Below, in pieces: positions 51,419-59,811 of a DNA stretch of 64,000 bases (position 1 is its first letter; each line of letters opens with the position of its first letter). A program made the position numbers and the translations under genes. The notes beneath the pieces were generated by a model that saw only the letters and a list, made by a program, of their open reading frames with translations, was not told the DNA's origin and searched no databases. Source of the DNA: Rhizobium sp. CFBP 8762 (GTDB taxonomy: Bacteria > Pseudomonadota > Alphaproteobacteria > Rhizobiales > Rhizobiaceae); the NCBI RefSeq assembly GCF_014841565.1, contig NZ_JACYUD010000002.1, forward strand, positions 538,628-602,627. Reading direction: 5' to 3'.

Positions 51419-51880
51419 ATGCTGACGAAAAAAGGGAAGTACGGGCTGAAGGCGCTGATCCATCTTGCGCGGTTGGAGCCGGGCAAAACGGCATTCGTCA
51501 GCGATGTTGCGCTGCAAAACAATATTTCCAAGAAGTTTCTGGATGCCATTTTGCTGGAACTGCGCAAAGGTGGAATTCTTCGGTCCAAAAAGGGCCCCGG
51601 TGGCGGCTACGCTCTGTCGCGTCCCGCATCGCAGATTTATGTGGGCCAAGCGGTGCGCATTCTGGATGGTCCGCTGGCGCCTATCCGCTGTGCCAGTACA
51701 ACGGCGTTCGAGCCTTGCAGCGACTGTCATGACCCGCAGGACTGTCAGGTGCGTCACGCCATGACCGACGTGCGTGACGCCATTGCCTCCGTGCTGGACA
51801 ATATGACGCTGGAACAGATGGTGGCGAAGCGTTCAAGCGGCACGGCGAGCGAATTTGGCAGGGCGCTGATTGGCGAATAG
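51419..51880 (+). CDS. Rrf2 family transcriptional regulator
   Basis: 153 residues. Winged HTH: KGKYGLKALIHLARLEPGK, ALQNNISKKFLDAILLELR, LRSKKGPGGGYALSRP (wing). A Cys cluster follows (positions about 95-115: C-x8-C-x2-C-x5-C in PIRCASTTAFEP and CSDCHDPQDC), which differs from the three-Cys patterns of IscR, NsrR and RirA but could bind an Fe-S cluster or sense thiols. It is divergent from the flavoprotein gene (196-bp gap, AT-rich, no clear palindrome) and likely controls it and itself. The ATG at 51419 gives the standard Rrf2 N-terminus. Confidence 0.88.
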   Translation: MLTKKGKYGLKALIHLARLEPGKTAFVSDVALQNNISKKFLDAILLELRKGGILRSKKGPGGGYALSRPASQIYVGQAVRILDGPLAPIRCASTTAFEPCSDCHDPQDCQVRHAMTDVRDAIASVLDNMTLEQMVAKRSSGTASEFGRALIGE

Positions 51881-51892
51881 CGGCGTCTATCG

Positions 51893-52495
51893 TTACTGCA
51901 ACACATCATAGGTGTCCAGAATCCAGGTGATCTGGTAGATATTGGCAAAGCACACAAGGGCCAATTGGTACCGCTTGTTGGCGATCTGCATGGCGCTGAC
52001 GGCCAGCACAAAAAACACCACCTGATGGATGGGATAGCCCCGGCCCAGCGACTGGTAATAGGCCTCTCCCTTCATCATGGTATCGCCGATATCCAGAAGC
52101 GTCGTGATGGCCAACAGCCCGAAAAACCAGTTTTTCCGGGTGTGGAAGTAGTCTTCAAATCCGTTATAACCGCCCATCTGGTCCGGAAACAGCAGTGCGG
52201 TCAGCGCCGCGAAGCTCATCGTGTACACAATCAGAAAGAAATAAATCGGAAACGTCCACTCCCGCACCAGCGAGAGGTGGAATTCGTACCACCAGAAATG
52301 CACGGTGGAAATCAGCATGAAGATAACCCAGCCGATGTGCACCGGATAGATCTGGATGGTGCCGGGGTGCTGCACAAACCGGGTTAACCCATTGACGAGC
52401 CGCGCCAGACTGAGGCCCAGAATCATACCCATGATGGTGCGCACGTGGGCAAAATACTCTGGATCGGGTGCTGCCATGCTTTTGCGCGTCCTCAT
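51893..52495 (-). CDS. Hypothetical integral membrane protein, about 200 residues
   Basis: I do not recognise a named family. Five or six hydrophobic segments are visible: IMGMILGLSLARLVNGL, HIGWVIFMLISTVHFWWYEF, FPIYFFLIVYTMSFAALTAL, FFGLLAITTLLDIGDTM, HQVVFFVLAVSAM and LALVCFANIYQITWIL. Aromatic-rich loops. No signal peptide. It stands alone between the convergent Rrf2 gene and the divergent DUF4173 operon. ATG 52495 is used here; ATG 52477 with GAGGA upstream is an alternative. Confidence 0.75.
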   Translation of the reverse strand: MRTRKSMAAPDPEYFAHVRTIMGMILGLSLARLVNGLTRFVQHPGTIQIYPVHIGWVIFMLISTVHFWWYEFHLSLVREWTFPIYFFLIVYTMSFAALTALLFPDQMGGYNGFEDYFHTRKNWFFGLLAITTLLDIGDTMMKGEAYYQSLGRGYPIHQVVFFVLAVSAMQIANKRYQLALVCFANIYQITWILDTYDVLQ

Positions 52496-52677
52496 CTTTG
52501 GTGACACAGAGAAACAGGGCGCACGAAATTGTGCAACACTATAATTTCATGGGTGCATCGCCTTCGGTCTAGCGGGCAATCGGTGAATTGGCCATCGGTA
52601 ACCGACCCTGAGCATTTTCCTGAAAACATGCAGCCGCTCTGCACAAAATCTGCACGCGGGCGGCGCATTCCTGCGCC

Positions 52678-52851
52678 ATGAGCATATCACATGACACACC
52701 CCCCTCACCCCTCGTTCCAACCCTGCCTTACGGCCTGCGCACCGATGGATGGTGGCTGGCAGAACGTCCGCGACCGGTGCCGATACCGCCCTCGCCGCGG
52801 CTCGCCATCATTGCGCGTTCCGTGGGAAACAGCCAATCATGCAGCCAATAA
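52678..52851 (+). CDS. Candidate small ORF, 57 residues, overlapping the DUF4173 start
   Basis: ATG AGC ATA TCA opens a 57-codon frame ending TAA at 52849-52851, 13 nt into the next gene. The peptide is proline-rich (TPPSPLVPTLPYGLRTDGWW, RPRPVPIPPSPRLAIIARS) and its codons have the high GC3 of the window. No strong ribosome site is visible and I know no homologue. It could be a genuine small gene coupled to the DUF4173 gene, or the decayed end of a larger one. The upstream gap (52496-52677) shows only a TATAAT at 52540-52545. Confidence 0.35.
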   Translation: MSISHDTPPSPLVPTLPYGLRTDGWWLAERPRPVPIPPSPRLAIIARSVGNSQSCSQ

Positions 52852-54317
52852 CCGCAATCCCGATAACCACCCGGCGCTTTGCTGCTGCGTTCGGGTTGGT
52901 GGCCATCGCGGATTTCCTGATCTTCGGGTATCAGCCGGGCCTTAATCTGTTCATCTTCGCCGCTTTTCTGTCGCTCACCCTCATCCTTCTAGGACGACGT
53001 CGCTATCCGCTTGTCAATGAAGCGCTCCTGTTTGCCTTTTGCCTGTTGGCGAGCGCGCCGCTTTTGCAGGAAACCACCGGTCTTGCCATCATCACCAGCC
53101 TTGTCGGCGTGACGTTCACTGCACTGATCAAGGCAGGCCTATCGCCACGACAGTGGATCGAGTTTCCCTTTCTGTTGTTCCGGTTTGTGGCCGGTCTGCC
53201 ATGGCGAACGATCCAAGCCTGCATGCCAAGACCCAAAAGTCGCGCAAACCCGGTGCTCACGTCCAGGCTGCGTCGGACGGTGCGGCTTTGGCTGCTGCCG
53301 GTTGGGTTTACCAGCGTGTTTCTGCTTCTGTTTCTGTCAGCCAATCCACTTTTTGAAATTATTTTGAAAGAAATTCGCTTCGATGTCCTGCTGCGCTTTC
53401 TGGAAATTGGTCGCATCCTGTTCTGGCTGCTAATTTTCAGCCTTGCCTGTGCGTTTATGTGGCCCCGCCTGCTGAACCGCAGAAAACCGAAGACAATGAC
53501 CAAGGTCACTCACTCGTCCGGCCTGCTGGTGCGCTGCCTTGTGCTGTTCAATCTGCTGTTTGCCGTACAAACGATACTCGATTGCATCTATCTTTGGGGC
53601 GGCGCGGCTTTGCCGGAGGGGATGACATACGCGCAATACGCCCATCGTGGTGCATATTCTCTGCTCGTCACGGCGCTTCTTGCTGCTGGTTTTGTTTTGG
53701 TGGCGCTGCGCCCGGACGGTCCGGATGAGAACAATCGACTGGCCCGCGTTCTGGTGACGCTTTGGATCTGCCAGAACATCTTTCTGTGCATCTCCTCCAT
53801 CCTGCGGCTCGATCTTTACGTGGATACCTATGCACTGACACATATGCGGCTGAATGCAGCGGTCTGGATGGGCCTCGTGGCAGTCGGCCTCGGCCTGATA
53901 TCTCTGCGGATCCACCTGCGCCGCTCCAACACCTGGCTAATCGCGTACAGCACGCTGACGCTGGCGCTGACGATCTACGGTTATACGTTGGCTGACCGCT
54001 CGGGCTTCATCGCCCGCTTCAATGTGGCTCATTGCGTGGAACGAAGCGGCAAAAACTGTAAACTGGACATTGGTCACATGTACGAGCTTGGCCCATCTGC
54101 CATTCCGGCACTGGATCGCTACATCTCGATTTTGCCGCCCGATGCGTTAGACACAATCGATACCGCACGCGCATTTCGTCAGGATTTGCTCGATGACTTT
54201 CATAGGGATGTCTCCGGCTGGCGCAGCTGGACATGGCAAAGGCAGCGACTGAACACCTATCTTGCCACCACTGCCCCCTTTGCACAGGATGAGCATATGC
54301 GTAAACAGGACGAGTGA
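52839..54317 (+). CDS. DUF4173 integral membrane protein
   Basis: 492 residues with roughly ten predicted membrane segments (for example AAAFGLVAIADFLIFG, LWLLPVGFTSVFLLLFL, LFWLLIFSLACAFMW, LLVRCLVLFNLLFAVQT, AYSLLVTALLAAGFVLVAL, WMGLVAVGLGLISL). DUF4173 landmarks: LILRLDLYVDTYALTHMRL-like segment and RSGFIARFNVAHC near the last helix. The hydrophilic C-terminus of about 90 residues (DIGHMYELGPSAIPALDR, GWRSWTWQRQRL) is typical of the family. Function unknown. Upstream of, and probably cotranscribed with, the response regulator and histidine kinase, so it may be the membrane partner or target of that system. Confidence 0.85.
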   Translation: MQPITAIPITTRRFAAAFGLVAIADFLIFGYQPGLNLFIFAAFLSLTLILLGRRRYPLVNEALLFAFCLLASAPLLQETTGLAIITSLVGVTFTALIKAGLSPRQWIEFPFLLFRFVAGLPWRTIQACMPRPKSRANPVLTSRLRRTVRLWLLPVGFTSVFLLLFLSANPLFEIILKEIRFDVLLRFLEIGRILFWLLIFSLACAFMWPRLLNRRKPKTMTKVTHSSGLLVRCLVLFNLLFAVQTILDCIYLWGGAALPEGMTYAQYAHRGAYSLLVTALLAAGFVLVALRPDGPDENNRLARVLVTLWICQNIFLCISSILRLDLYVDTYALTHMRLNAAVWMGLVAVGLGLISLRIHLRRSNTWLIAYSTLTLALTIYGYTLADRSGFIARFNVAHCVERSGKNCKLDIGHMYELGPSAIPALDRYISILPPDALDTIDTARAFRQDLLDDFHRDVSGWRSWTWQRQRLNTYLATTAPFAQDEHMRKQDE

Positions 54318-54332
54318 AACCGGAGCAGCCTT

Positions 54333-55022
54333 ATGCCGCGCATTCTCGTCGTCGATGACGAACCCCATATTCGCGACGTTATCTGCTTTGCGCTGGAGCG
54401 TGCCGGCATGGCAACCACCACCGCGCGCAACGGCGGCGAGGCCATGATGGCCTTTCGCAAAGGCGGCATAGACCTGATCGTGCTGGATATTGGCATGCCC
54501 GATATGGATGGGCTGGAGGTCTGCCGCCAGATCCGTGCGCTGTCAGCCCTGCCAATCCTGTTTCTGTCGGCGCGCGACGATGAAATTGACCGCATTCTGG
54601 GGCTGGAAATCGGCGGGGACGATTATGTGACCAAGCCCTTCAGCCCTCGTGAACTGGTGGCGCGGGTCAAGGCCATTCTGAAACGGTCGCACGGCAGCAT
54701 TTCGCCCAAAAATGCGTTGTCCTGTGGGTCCCTTCGGCTGGATCGTGCCGGGCGGGCCGTATCTTTCAACAGCCTTGCCATCGCCTTCACCGCGCTGGAA
54801 TTTGCCATTCTGGAAACGCTGTTGGCCCGCCCGGAGCGTGTGTTCAGCCGGGAGCAATTGATGGAAGCCGCCTATGGCGCTCACACCTATGTGGCCGACC
54901 GCACCATTGACAGCCATATCCGCAACATCCGCGCCAAGCTGACAGCGGCGGGCGCAACGGGCATCATCGCCACCGTTCACGGCATCGGGTTCAAGCTGGC
55001 GCAGACAGGCGCGCAACCATGA
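54333..55022 (+). CDS. OmpR/PhoB-type response regulator
   Basis: 229 residues. Receiver domain: ILVVDDEPHIRDVI (acidic pair), phospho-acceptor Asp in LIVLDIGMPDMDGLE, LFLSARDDEID (Thr/Ser position), DYVTKPFSPRELVAR (Lys). C-terminal winged HTH: LTALEFAILETLL-type helix, RVFSREQLMEAAYG, DSHIRNIRAKL, TVHGIGFKL. DNA-binding output of the kinase encoded next. 15 nt after the DUF4173 gene; its TGA overlaps the kinase ATG by 4 nt. Confidence 0.95.
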   Translation: MPRILVVDDEPHIRDVICFALERAGMATTTARNGGEAMMAFRKGGIDLIVLDIGMPDMDGLEVCRQIRALSALPILFLSARDDEIDRILGLEIGGDDYVTKPFSPRELVARVKAILKRSHGSISPKNALSCGSLRLDRAGRAVSFNSLAIAFTALEFAILETLLARPERVFSREQLMEAAYGAHTYVADRTIDSHIRNIRAKLTAAGATGIIATVHGIGFKLAQTGAQP

Positions 55023-56044
55023 AGCCCAGCCCCCGCGTTAAACTAAAATGGCGGCCAGCACTGGCCCTGATCGTCTCCGTTGTGCTTTTGGCCGTGATGG
55101 CGCTGCCTGTGTTGCTGCTGGTGTGGTTTCGGGCGGTGGAATTAGGCTCCAGCCCGATGACAACCACGGAACTCTGCGCACTCATGGCTGTTCTGCTGCT
55201 CACGCTTCTGGTTGCCTATGTGCTGTCGCGCACCATTACCGCGCCCATCCATGGGTTGATTGCACGCGCAGATGCCATCAGCCGGGGCGGACGTGGCGCT
55301 ATCCGCCCCCTCGACAGCTACGGCACGCGGGAAATCGCTTTGCTGACGCAAAGCTTTCTCGATCTGGCCGGGAAACTTGTCGATCATTCCGATTACGTCC
55401 GCTCCTTTGCGGCACATGTCTCGCACGAGCTGAAATCACCGCTGACCGCCATCAAAGGTGCAGCGGAACTGCTGCGCGATGATGCACAGGATGGCGTTAT
55501 GTCGGCGAGCCAGCAACAGCAGTTTCTGGACAACATCATCTGCGATGCCGACCGCCTGAATGGGCTGCTGCTCCGCCTGCGCGAACTGGCACAGACCGAA
55601 CTGGCTGCCCCGCAAGGACACACCAGCCTTAACGAAATCACCTCACATTTGCGCACCCGCATACCGGCCCTTGATATTGCCGCATCAGGCGATACGGCCG
55701 TTTTCATGGCTCTGTCGAGCGAAGCGGCGGGTGTCATTTTCACCAATATGGCCGACAATGCCGCGCAGCACGGCGCAACCACGCTGACACTGACCGCCAA
55801 GCGTGACGGCGCGACACTGCGCATCACGCTTCAAGACAACGGCCACGGCATTGCCGCCGCCAATCGCGAGCGCATTTTTCAGCCGTTCTTTTCCACACGA
55901 CGTGACAGCGGCGGCACTGGAATGGGGCTGGATATTGTGCGCGCCATGCTGGGTGCCCATGGCGGCACGGTTCACCTGATCGACTCACATGGCCCGGGCG
56001 CAGCCTTCGACATTGCGGTGCCGCTGGCAGGCAGCAACCGATAG
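55019..56044 (+). CDS. Sensor histidine kinase (HisKA type)
   Basis: 341 residues. Two membrane helices (ALIVSVVLLAVMALPVLLL and LCALMAVLLLTLLVAYVL) separated by only a short loop, so no large periplasmic sensor. HAMP-like segment, then the H-box FAAHVSHELKSPLTAIKG, N-box NMADNAAQHGA, G1 LQDNGHGIA, F-box FQPFFST and G2 GGTGMGLDIVRAML. All catalytic motifs are intact. The short periplasmic loop suggests sensing through a membrane partner, plausibly the DUF4173 protein of the same operon. Stops 8 nt before the convergent flavoprotein gene. Confidence 0.94.
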   Translation: MKPSPRVKLKWRPALALIVSVVLLAVMALPVLLLVWFRAVELGSSPMTTTELCALMAVLLLTLLVAYVLSRTITAPIHGLIARADAISRGGRGAIRPLDSYGTREIALLTQSFLDLAGKLVDHSDYVRSFAAHVSHELKSPLTAIKGAAELLRDDAQDGVMSASQQQQFLDNIICDADRLNGLLLRLRELAQTELAAPQGHTSLNEITSHLRTRIPALDIAASGDTAVFMALSSEAAGVIFTNMADNAAQHGATTLTLTAKRDGATLRITLQDNGHGIAAANRERIFQPFFSTRRDSGGTGMGLDIVRAMLGAHGGTVHLIDSHGPGAAFDIAVPLAGSNR

Positions 56045-56052
56045 AACATCAA

Positions 56053-57429
56053 TCAGGCCGCCGTTTCCTCCAGCGCCTGGCTTGCGTGTATCCGGTGCGA
56101 GATGGCTTCGGCCACTTTCTTGGCCTGCACCCGGATATCCGGCACGGCCGTAATTTCCCAGAATTGTCCCGCCGTCAGCGCACCCACCGCAAACAGGTTG
56201 GGCTGGTGCTCCTTTTCGGCATTCAACACCCGAGAATCGCGGTCCACGCAGATGCCCAGTCCCAGATCGGCACTGGCGATCAGGCCATCGTCGCGCATCT
56301 GGCGCAGCAGGGGGGAGTGGGCAATGCCCGCCCGCTCCATGCCGGTGCAGTTGATCACCCAATCGGCGTTCAGCGTGGTGCTTTGCGCTGCACCGCGCGG
56401 GCGAAAGCTTAAGGAGAGATGCTCACCGTCCGGCTCTATCGTCTGTAAGAAGCCTTTGTGGACGTTGAGCGTTCCATCCTGGAGAAGCGTTTCGAGCTGG
56501 CGCGAGACTTCCGGGGCCAGCCGGTGCCGGTGAATGTTCCACCAGGCCAGTCCATGACGGAGAAACCGGCTGCGCTGCGCGCGCGACAAATCCTGCCACA
56601 AACCTTGCGTCAGGGGCCGCAGGCCGTCCATGACGCCGCGCCAGCTTCCGCTTGTGCGCGCAGTCTGGCGCAGCGCGGCGAGAATGTGGCTGATCTCGCG
56701 CGAAGGCGGCAGGTCCGGCGCAACGGGTTCAATCTTGCTTTCGAGATGCGGATGGGCCACCAGCCCCCGGCGTGAGAGCACCTCGATCTGGCCGCGATGC
56801 CCATGGGCGCGCAGCGCCAGCACCTGATCCACCATGGTCAGGCCGGAGCCAAGAATACAGATTCGATCCGTTGCCCCCACATGCGACAGCCAGCCGAGAC
56901 GCCAGGGGTTGCGCACCACCCGCTCATCTTCCTCGCCAAGCGAGGGTTCTACCGGCAGCTCGGCATTGCCCACGCCTAAACATAGCACCACATTGGCCGC
57001 TTCCAGCGTGCGCCCGTTATCAAGCTGAAAGACCGCGCGTTCAGGCGTACACACATCGCAGGCTTTTGCCTTGGCCTTGATGAAATGCAGTGTGGGCCGA
57101 TTTTCACGGTTGCGCAGCAGTCCCGCCAACCGGTCTCGCAGGTAGCGACCAAAATCATCGCGGGAGGCAAACCCGTCCTGCGGCACATCACGGTTCTGCT
57201 CGCGTAGCCACAGACAGAAGTCGTCGGGCTCATCGGGAAATATGCTCATGCGGCCCGCAGCCACATTCAGCCGGTGCACGTGCAGCTCGGTGCGGTAGGC
57301 CGTTCCGCGCCCAAAGCCCGGATCATCCCCTACCACAACGATGGAGGCGGACGGCGGCAACAGCCGCAGAAAATGGATGGACTCAGCAATGGCTGAAAAG
57401 CCAGACCCGACGATGGCAACATCATACAT
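56053..57429 (-). CDS. FAD/NAD(P)-binding flavoprotein (NAD_binding_9 type), copy 2
   Basis: 458 residues. VAIVGSGFSAIAESIHFLR (FAD motif), VVVGDDPGFGRGTAYRTEL, HRLNVAAGRMSIFPDEPDDF (the same hallmark as the gene at 49813-51222), ICILGSGLTMVDQVLALRA (second dinucleotide motif), INCTGMERAG and FAVGALTAGQFWEITAVPDIR near the end. Uncharacterised family. It lies 80 nt downstream of an NADPH-dependent FMN reductase gene on the same strand, which suggests a two-component flavin-dependent monooxygenase-like pair, but this is an inference. ATG 57429 with AGGGGATA upstream. Confidence 0.82.
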   Translation of the reverse strand: MYDVAIVGSGFSAIAESIHFLRLLPPSASIVVVGDDPGFGRGTAYRTELHVHRLNVAAGRMSIFPDEPDDFCLWLREQNRDVPQDGFASRDDFGRYLRDRLAGLLRNRENRPTLHFIKAKAKACDVCTPERAVFQLDNGRTLEAANVVLCLGVGNAELPVEPSLGEEDERVVRNPWRLGWLSHVGATDRICILGSGLTMVDQVLALRAHGHRGQIEVLSRRGLVAHPHLESKIEPVAPDLPPSREISHILAALRQTARTSGSWRGVMDGLRPLTQGLWQDLSRAQRSRFLRHGLAWWNIHRHRLAPEVSRQLETLLQDGTLNVHKGFLQTIEPDGEHLSLSFRPRGAAQSTTLNADWVINCTGMERAGIAHSPLLRQMRDDGLIASADLGLGICVDRDSRVLNAEKEHQPNLFAVGALTAGQFWEITAVPDIRVQAKKVAEAISHRIHASQALEETAA

Positions 57430-57508
57430 TGTTCGTATCCCCTGAAGATGGCTCTTTGTGGAGCCGCGACCTTCTGCGGATCGCTGACGGCATTTATCGA
57501 TTGTAGCG

Positions 57509-58069
57509 TTATTCAGCGGCAATCACATCCCGGTGCAGCACAGGCACAAAGGCCGCGATTTCGTCTACCGCCTGCGCCGCGCGCGCCAGTGCGGGCTGCG
57601 ATGTCAGCTTATAATTTTCAAAATCCCGGTCCGACGCGTAAACCGCGCTTGGCAGTGTATGGGACATGAAGAAGCCGAAGAGCGGGCGAAGCTGGTGCTC
57701 CACCATCAGCGCATGACGGTCGCCGCCACCGGTTGCTGTCAGCAATACCGGCTTGCCGCGCAGCGCCAGCGGATCCAGCAGGTCAATAAAATGCTTGAAC
57801 AAGCCGGGATAGCTGCCTTTGTAGGTGGGGGAGCCGATCACAAGCACATCGGCATCCACCACGCGCTGCACAATATTCTTTGCCTGCGCGTCGAGTTGAT
57901 CGGGCCACTGGGCAAGACCGAGCGAGGGGCCAACATCCGTCAGATCATAGATCTCGGTAGCAAGCCCGTACCGGTTCTGAGCCAACTGGCCAATGGTTTC
58001 CACCAGCGCCGCAGACTTGGAAGGCCGGTTGTAACTGCCAACAAGGCCAACGAGCGTGAGACGAGACAT
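57509..58069 (-). CDS. NAD(P)H-dependent FMN reductase (MsuE/SsuE-like)
   Basis: 186 residues, flavodoxin-like fold. LVGLVGSYNRPSKSAALVE carries the FMN phosphate loop; VLVIGSPTYKGSYPGLFKHFIDLL is the NADPH_dep_FMN_reductase signature; LLTATGGGDRHALM and LRPLFGFFMSH follow. It resembles MsuE/SsuE enzymes that supply reduced FMN to sulfonate or sulfone monooxygenases. No SsuD/MsuD-type monooxygenase is in the window; the adjacent flavoprotein may be its partner. First gene of this two-gene unit. Confidence 0.87.
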   Translation of the reverse strand: MSRLTLVGLVGSYNRPSKSAALVETIGQLAQNRYGLATEIYDLTDVGPSLGLAQWPDQLDAQAKNIVQRVVDADVLVIGSPTYKGSYPGLFKHFIDLLDPLALRGKPVLLTATGGGDRHALMVEHQLRPLFGFFMSHTLPSAVYASDRDFENYKLTSQPALARAAQAVDEIAAFVPVLHRDVIAAE

Positions 58070-58210
58070 TCCTAATTCCCTTCAGGTGCGTATGGGGACA
58101 GGCGTCCCAGTTGGGCCGCGCTGTCTTACACCCGATATTATCTAGTGAATGACTGGACTACAGAGACCTATGTTTCGTTCTGAACGCAGTTCCTGAAAAA
58201 ATCCTCCGTC

Positions 58211-58230
58211 TTTGCGGCCTTTGCCGCAAA
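58211..58230 (-). terminator. Possible terminator downstream of purU
   Basis: TTTGCGGC (58211-58218) and GCCGCAAA (58223-58230) form a perfect 8-bp stem with a 4-nt loop, 15 nt past the purU stop. On the minus strand a T-run comes only about 12 nt after the stem, so this is a weak call. Confidence 0.45.
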
Positions 58231-58245
58231 CCGGCTGAATGATAA

Positions 58246-59139
58246 TCAACCCATCCGCTCAGAAGCATGGCTTCCCGGACTTGCGGGAAACACGATTGTG
58301 CGGTTGCCATTCATAAACACACGGTGGTGAATGTGTGCGTGAATTGCGCGGGCCAATACCTGGCTCTCCACGTCCCGGCCAATGGATACGTAATCATCAG
58401 GGCTTTGCGCATGGGTAATGCGGGCCAGATCCTGCTCGATGATTGGGCCTTCATCCAGATCCTCGGTCACGTAGTGCGCGGTGGCGCCGATCAGCTTCAC
58501 CCCGCGCTGGTATGCCTGCTTGTAGGGGTTTGCCCCTTTGAAGGACGGCAGGAAGGAGTGGTGGATGTTGATAATGCGCCCGGACATTTTCTTGCACACG
58601 GCATCAGACAGAACCTGCATGTAGCGAGCCAGCACGATGAGTTCGGCATTGGATTCCTCGACCACCTGCATCAACCGCGCTTCAGCCTCTGCCTTGTTGG
58701 CCTTCGTCACGGGAATGTGGTGGAAGGGAATATCATGATTGACGACCACCTTCTGGTAATCGAAATGATTGGAGACCACACCAACGATATCGATGGGCAG
58801 CGCGCCGATTTTCCATCGATAGAGCAAATCGTTGAGGCAATGACCAAAACGCGAGACCATCAGCAGCACTTTCATGCGCTCAGCCGAATCGTGAAACTTG
58901 TAGACCATGCCGAACTTTTCGCCGATGGGCATAAAACCGGATTCGATCTCCTCCTCCCCCACATTCTCTTCGCTGATGAACGTGACGCGCATAAAGAAAT
59001 TGCCGGTATCGACATCATCGAACTGCGAACTATCAACGATGTTGCAGCCCTTCTCGGCCAGATAGCCTGAAATGGCCGCGACAATGCCCCGGGTGGACCG
59101 GCAGCTTACCGTCAAAACATGGGTATTTGGAGAAGTCAT
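58246..59139 (-). CDS. purU: Formyltetrahydrofolate deformylase
   Basis: 297 residues. N-terminal ACT domain (VLTVSCRSTRGIVAAISGYLAEKGCNIVDSSQ, residues 8-85), then the formyl-transferase-like catalytic domain with VLLMVSRFGHCLNDLLYRW, the catalytic triad region INIHHSFLPSFKGANPY (Asn, His) and GATAHYVTEDLDEGPIIEQD (Asp). Hydrolyses 10-formyl-THF to THF and formate. In alphaproteobacteria it links one-carbon use with purine synthesis or demethylation pathways. Stand-alone gene here; ATG 59139 begins the ACT domain directly (CCAAGGGGCC upstream). Confidence 0.95.
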   Translation of the reverse strand: MTSPNTHVLTVSCRSTRGIVAAISGYLAEKGCNIVDSSQFDDVDTGNFFMRVTFISEENVGEEEIESGFMPIGEKFGMVYKFHDSAERMKVLLMVSRFGHCLNDLLYRWKIGALPIDIVGVVSNHFDYQKVVVNHDIPFHHIPVTKANKAEAEARLMQVVEESNAELIVLARYMQVLSDAVCKKMSGRIINIHHSFLPSFKGANPYKQAYQRGVKLIGATAHYVTEDLDEGPIIEQDLARITHAQSPDDYVSIGRDVESQVLARAIHAHIHHRVFMNGNRTIVFPASPGSHASERMG

Positions 59140-59239
59140 GGTTGGCCCCTTGGTGCAGTTTGCAGCAGTGTAGGCCAAGGTTTTTGCAAGCAACTGCGAA
59201 AAAACGCAACCCGCTACGACGCTTGCGACAAAATGATGT

Positions 59240-59644
59240 TTACGTCTGTTTGATTGTCAGCATATTCGCATCAAGGCGATGGGTTTTTACTAAATCTTTC
59301 AGCGCCGCGTCGTAATCGCCCTCGGCGCGGGAAAGACAGTCCCGTCCCGCATCGGTCAAAACCGTATAAACTCCGCGCTTGTCATCCGGACACAGGTCAC
59401 GCAGCGCAAGCCCGCGACGTTCCAAACGCTCGGCCATGCGCGAAACCGAACTTTGATTCAATTGCATATGCGCTGCCAAGTCCTGCATGCGAAGTTCGTT
59501 ATTTGGCGATTTCGCCAATATTTTTAGTGCTCGCAGTTCCGACAGCCCAAGTCCATGCTGTCTTTGCAAGAACCGCCCCAGATCCGCTTCCACAGCGGCG
59601 ACCGCATGGGTTAGGTTCAACCAAGCGTCGCTCGTTCCCGACAT
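59240..59644 (-). CDS. MarR family transcriptional regulator
   Basis: 134 residues. Winged HTH with GLGLSELRALKILAKSPNNEL, LAAHMQLNQSSVSRMAERLERRG (recognition helix) and DKRGVYTVLTDAGRDCL (wing), flanked by dimerisation helices. It is upstream of, and on the same strand as, the two SMR efflux genes reading toward it. A TTGCATGC word occurs in its own upstream region (59687-59694) and twice upstream of the SMR pair, so it is probably the local autoregulated repressor, derepressed by an SMR substrate. Confidence 0.9.
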   Translation of the reverse strand: MSGTSDAWLNLTHAVAAVEADLGRFLQRQHGLGLSELRALKILAKSPNNELRMQDLAAHMQLNQSSVSRMAERLERRGLALRDLCPDDKRGVYTVLTDAGRDCLSRAEGDYDAALKDLVKTHRLDANMLTIKQT

Positions 59645-59686
59645 TTCCTAAAGCCTCCCATCAGTTTGCACCGTGCATATGTATGG

Positions 59687-59694
59687 GCATGCAA
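59687..59694 (-). promoter_or_regulatory. Candidate MarR operator word upstream of the MarR gene
   Basis: TTGCATGC on the minus strand, 43 nt upstream of the MarR ATG. Identical to words at 60572-60579 and 60617-60624 before the SMR genes. Confidence 0.45.
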
Positions 59695-59740
59695 GCATAA
59701 ACTCAAGAGGTGGCCCGCTGGTGAGGTAGACCAAGCGGGC

Positions 59741-59802
59741 CTAGAGCTGTTTTATCGCATTGTCCGACCGTGAAAACCGCTCCGTTTTCACTGGAAATGC
59801 TC
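59741..59802 (-). repeat. Dispersed repeat, family B, first-half copy
   Basis: Reading the minus strand from 59802: GAGCATTTCCAGTGAAAACG, then GGTTTTCACG, CGGACAATGCGATAAA and CAGCTCTAG. This aligns with the first about 60 bp of the copy at 16706-16810. The second hairpin unit is missing. It lies downstream of the first SMR gene stop. Confidence 0.8.
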
Positions 59803-59811
59803 CAGGTTCAT

